Origin: Pseudisothecium myosuroides
Taxonomy: Eukaryota; Streptophyta; Bryopsida; Hypnales; Lembophyllaceae
Direction: 5' to 3'
Assembly (NCBI GenBank): GCA_951799445.1
Contig: OX637295.1
Location: 21,638,001-21,702,000 of the forward strand
Length of the DNA stretch: 64,000 nucleotides
How positions within the stretch are numbered: the first letter of the stretch is position 1; every line of letters begins with the position of its first letter. Below the pieces are notes generated by a model that was given only the letters and a program-made list of their open reading frames with translations, was not told the origin of the DNA and made no database searches. The position numbers and the translations under genes are program-made. Shown piece by piece: positions 60,538-64,000 of this stretch.

Positions 60538-61545
60538 TGGATTAGGTTATCGTTTCAATTAATTTCGTTTCATTTTGGGCTGTTCGGGATAGCGCCAAGC
60601 AGGTGGTTGCAGGGCATGCACGTAGTTCACCGCTGCGTGTTGTCTTTTGACTTGCGTGATAAAATAATTTTAAGTCAGCGAAATCCCCAAGGGCGTAACG
60701 AGCATGGTAGATTGCAATGAATCGGCTATAGTCATTTTAGTGCAGTCAATGAAATTTCAATCATTCATGAGATTGCGTTCAGATTCTTGTTCCTGTAGAA
60801 TTATGGAGATTCGCCTCGCTGTCCAGCTCTCTAAACTCTCCTTCTCGTGAATTAGCGAACTGAAGTCTTTGTATGCACAGGAATTTCATACTTCGTTCCA
60901 GCCAAGATCGTTTTGCGTTTCAACGTTTAGGGTTAAAGATCCGCTTGATCTGCATGAATTGGTCGTTCACTTGGAATTGTTGTTGTCTCGTGTTGTACCC
61001 ACCTACCGGAATCGCTTCTGTCGGTTCGTTTGGAGTTTATGGAATCTTTCGCATTGTGCTCGACACCTCGTAATTGGGGATCGACCAACCGGTGGACAGT
61101 TTGATTTCACCTGTTGTTCAGTTTAGGGTTCAAATATTGAGCCTGGCGCTGGCTTCCGTGCGGAATTTAATCTCGAAGTTTTGATTTGAGAGGCAGTGTG
61201 CAAGTAACTTTGGTCTATTACTGCCATTTTGTCGAGTCTATGTCGCAAGATTTTTAGTGCTGGGAGGGGGCTGAAACGTAGAAGTGTTTTGCTTGAAGCG
61301 TGCCAATGCTCACACCAAACAGCGAATCTTGTAATCTTGTTTTTCAATCGCTTAGGTGAGTACTTATCGTGTCTCGGAAGTATGATAGTCTGGATTTTGT
61401 TGAATAAGCATTTCAAATATGAAAGGTGTTTTTGCGGTGACCTATTACCTTGTCACCTTGTGAATCAATAAGCGCTGAGATTCGAGGAGCATTGATTTGC
61501 GTATGTAGCAGCCATTCCCAGCATTCGGTAGAATTTTAGAAAGTG
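60538..61545. other. Gene-like composition without a fixed gene
   Basis: The region is less AT-rich than the spacers and has AGGGTT motifs near 60930 and 61125, with several open frames of 60-100 codons in different phases (for example 60869-61126). None shows a domain or consistent splice borders. It may be UTR, intron or an undetected gene. Confidence 0.3.
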
Positions 61546-61960
61546 TCCTATCTTTCTTACGAACGTCTCATGATCTGGTTTGCATTATATCCTAAAAAAT
61601 TGTCTAAAAAATGAACAAAAAATTCCTAAAAATAGCTCTCTATTGAAAGTTCATTTTGAGTTGGGTATTGATGCAATGGTCATCTAAATGTGATCTCTAT
61701 AAATATTTGAGTTGAAAAACATGCCGTTTTAGGCCATTTTCAACCTCTTGTACAAATCATTTCAACTATTATTTTAGTTTGAAATTTTGGCAATAGAAAC
61801 CTATAGTCATTATTAAGCAACCCTCAAAATTTTAAGTTGAAATTATAGTTCATTAGAAACCACTTGTTCGCACGTGGTTTGTAGTAAAATACTAGGTGCC
61901 CCCCCCGAGACCAGATCCTATCTTTCTTACGAACGTCTCATGAAAACTGGTTTGCATTAT
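61546..61960. mobile_element. Truncated foldback copy inside a 43-45 base direct duplication
   Basis: The block 61590-61910 matches 20169-20507 of the foldback nested at 19911. It is bracketed by two direct copies of one sequence, TCCTATCTTTCTTACGAACG..., ending TTTGCATTAT, at 61546-61588 and 61916-61960. The duplication is far longer than a usual target-site duplication. Confidence 0.75.
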
Positions 61961-62185
61961 CATGGCGGAGGTGGGTGGATTCAGCTGAACTCCAGAGGGG
62001 ACGACCTGCTGAGGATCTCAATCCATCGGCAGTACTCGGATGGCCGTGAGCTCGATGCTCTGGCTAATATACTGGTTCTAAGGTTTTTTAGTCGCTGGTT
62101 CCTGCTACAGCAAGGTACAATTCAAAATATGGCAGAAGAATGGGATTATTGGATTAGCTTCCACGAATCATGGCAATATAACTAA
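61940..62185 (+). CDS. Possible protein fragment, unrecognised
   Basis: An ATG-started frame of 81 residues begins MKTGLHYHGGGGWIQ and continues with RGDDLLRISIHRQYSDGREL. The first two thirds are GC-richer and look coding; the rest follows a GGTACAA donor-like site and is AT-rich. The foldback insertion at 61546-61960 separates it from a second copy of its 5' flank, so the original gene may have been split. I recognise no family. Confidence 0.3.
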   Translation: MKTGLHYHGGGGWIQLNSRGDDLLRISIHRQYSDGRELDALANILVLRFFSRWFLLQQGTIQNMAEEWDYWISFHESWQYN

Positions 62186-63506
62186 TAACTTTGTAGCCAC
62201 AGTTATCTTCTTGAATTTTGCATGAATAATATTTTCACTCGCAACACATTGGAAACATTCAAAACATTCTGATGCGATAATTGCGTTGTAGTCAGCTAAG
62301 AATCCATGGCAGTCTGGGAGACAAGGTTCACCATCAATGGGAGAAATATCTTTGGAGGAATAGGAACAAATGAAGTAGAGTTAGATGCAGATTGAGAAGA
62401 AATGATTAGTAGAGAAGTAGGAATTCTTTCCATGATGCGAATTCCATGAATTTGTGTAGGAGATTCTTCTATTGTTTTCATGAGCTTGGAAGTTTGAGAC
62501 TATTTTTGATGCTTGCAGGTTGTGCGTATTGAAATTTTAGTGTAAATTTTCTAGTCGAATTTCTAGTTTCAACGCCAAAAAAATTATACTGTCCTCCAGG
62601 AACGAAGCCTCGGCGCCGAGGGAGAGAGCTGAATGGAAAATTTTAGATCACTTAGTTCCTCACCTCTTAGTTCCTTCGAATTCATCCGGAAAACTGATAA
62701 TCCACTCCATTTGATCTAAGTGCTTTTAGAGGAACCTTGAATGTGCAATTGTATCACTGTCACGACATCCCTGGGCTTTTCAAATTGAAGTGGAATGTTG
62801 TTGCAATTTTGTTGCGGGTGAGAGACTATTGGAATGGGTCTCTAGAAAATCCGACTAGTGAAGAAGCTGAATTGGTCAGAGTCAGAGAGAGATAGAGAAA
62901 TTTGGTATGAAAACCAGACATTAGATTTTGAACTGCCAATTGATCTTTGTTCATTGTTCACTTGCAATGTATTTTCCATTCGATCATTGATCACCTTTCT
63001 TGTGTAAACGTCACATTTTGGTACCTAGAAGTCTATTGAAGTTCGATGATTTAGTACAATGTGCTAGTGGTTGTCTGTCCGTTTATGAGAATGCTCTAGA
63101 AAGGTGCGTGCAGGTAGTTCCATTGCTTTAGTTTATTGAGAGACGGTGAACTAGATTTGTATGGATTGGCAGTGAAATCCTAGAAATTGAGTTGTTCAAT
63201 TCTTATCGTGAAGGCTCGTATTTCATCGTGCTTTCGTGTTGATTTCGTATCTGCCGTCTTTGCTTTCGTATTATGATGTAATGGCACGTTAGAGGTAATC
63301 GTATGTTAGAGTGTGAATGAATATCTAGCGTTGAGACCTTAAGCAATGGATTGTGGGAATTGATTATCTGGTGGGGCTCTGTCAATCAGTAGCAGCTCTG
63401 ATTTTTGGGAGCGTGCAGGGGAATTATTCCAAACAAATGAAGTTGTTTTCTCTCAAAATTTGTTGTAGTTATATTTTGTGATCTATGGAACTATAGTTAG
63501 GAGAAG
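62186..63506. other. Non-assigned region with one palindrome
   Basis: No convincing coding frame. One perfect CCTCGGCGCCGAGG lies at 62608-62621. The remainder is moderately AT-rich without repeats that I can see. Confidence 0.35.
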
Positions 63507-64000
63507 CCTCAGCTCCGAGGGATGTTACCATGTCAAAGTGAATGAGTTATAATTCTATGTTAATTTCCTCCAATATAATTTTTGATAAGGGTGAGTGTTT
63601 GTTGTCCCAACAGTGAGAGTTTATGTGTAATACATCTTCGGAAGACGAGGTCTGTAAGTTCACAAAACAATTGAATTGTGACATATTTGGATGAGCCTCG
63701 GTGCCACGGGCTGCCTTGTATTTTAAATCACAGATTTCGTGTACGAGCTCGATTGGATGAAAATGATACAAATGACTGAATAGTGACACATTTGGAAGAG
63801 CCTCGGAGCCGAGGGTTGCCTTGTAGATTCGCTGAGAGATTTCGTGTATGAGCTCAATCGAAAGAAGACGACTATATGATGATCCGAATAATTGAATTGT
63901 AACTTCTGAGGATGAGCCTCGGCGTCGAGGCTATCTTGTAGTTTCATTGAATGACTGAAGATTTCATGAGTTTCTTCTTGATATCGCAATAAATGTTTTT
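63507..64000. repeat. Irregular repeat with CCTCGG...CCGAGG palindromes
   Basis: Four copies or variants of the palindrome lie at 63507-63520, 63696-63709, 63801-63814 and 63917-63930. The last three sit in diverged units of about 105-116 bases that share GAATTGTGAC or GAATAGTGACA before it, GAGCCTCGG at it, and TTGCCTTGTA and GATTTCGTGTA after it. The array may continue beyond the window end. Confidence 0.72.

Overview
This is a stretch of plant nuclear DNA. Three genes contain spliceosomal introns with canonical GT/AG borders. The product set (a plastid-type MATE transporter, the OST subunit ribophorin I, plant-type short-chain reductases, a MULE-like transposase) and the AT-rich, MITE-filled spacers point to a land plant. 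A bryophyte or another seed-free plant is my inference, mainly from the style of the transposase gene; I cannot name the species. I saw no rRNA, tRNA, CRISPR array or bacterial-type operon.

Layout. 0.2-5.1 kb: a complete 13-exon MATE gene of the DTX44/45 type (+). 7.7-10.3 kb: a complete two-exon ribophorin I gene (+). 11.5-37.2 kb: a tandem array of NADPH-type short-chain dehydrogenase/reductase (SDR) genes on +. It holds an orphan terminal exon, one pseudogene (stops plus a MITE in an exon) and two apparently intact four-exon genes of about 320 and 314 residues. The array is full of small inverted-repeat transposons, and comparing its units gives several filled-versus-empty insertion sites. 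40.9-50.3 kb: a large inverted duplication with arms of about 2.8 kb whose GC-richer core is nearly identical; the spacer holds another foldback of about 0.9 kb. 53.3-57.3 kb: a MULE-like transposase with a SWIM zinc finger on -, broken by single stop codons. 57.6-59.7 kb: two inverted copies of one MITE around a small ORF. 59.8-64 kb: weak gene-like exons, and a recurring palindrome CCTCGGCGCCGAGG that I see only in the last 9.2 kb.

The most unusual signals are: a MITE family that targets TTAA and has CCC-starting inverted ends (piggyBac-like traits), with copies in introns, beside a stop codon and inside the inverted duplication; the large inverted duplication with GCAGACA clusters; and the GGCGCC-centred palindrome, often about 105 bp apart. 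The two housekeeping genes are ordinary. The SDR array looks like a lineage-specific family in birth and decay, with transposons as a main cause of damage.

All gene models were built by eye from codon frames, splice borders and remembered family features. No search or alignment program was run.
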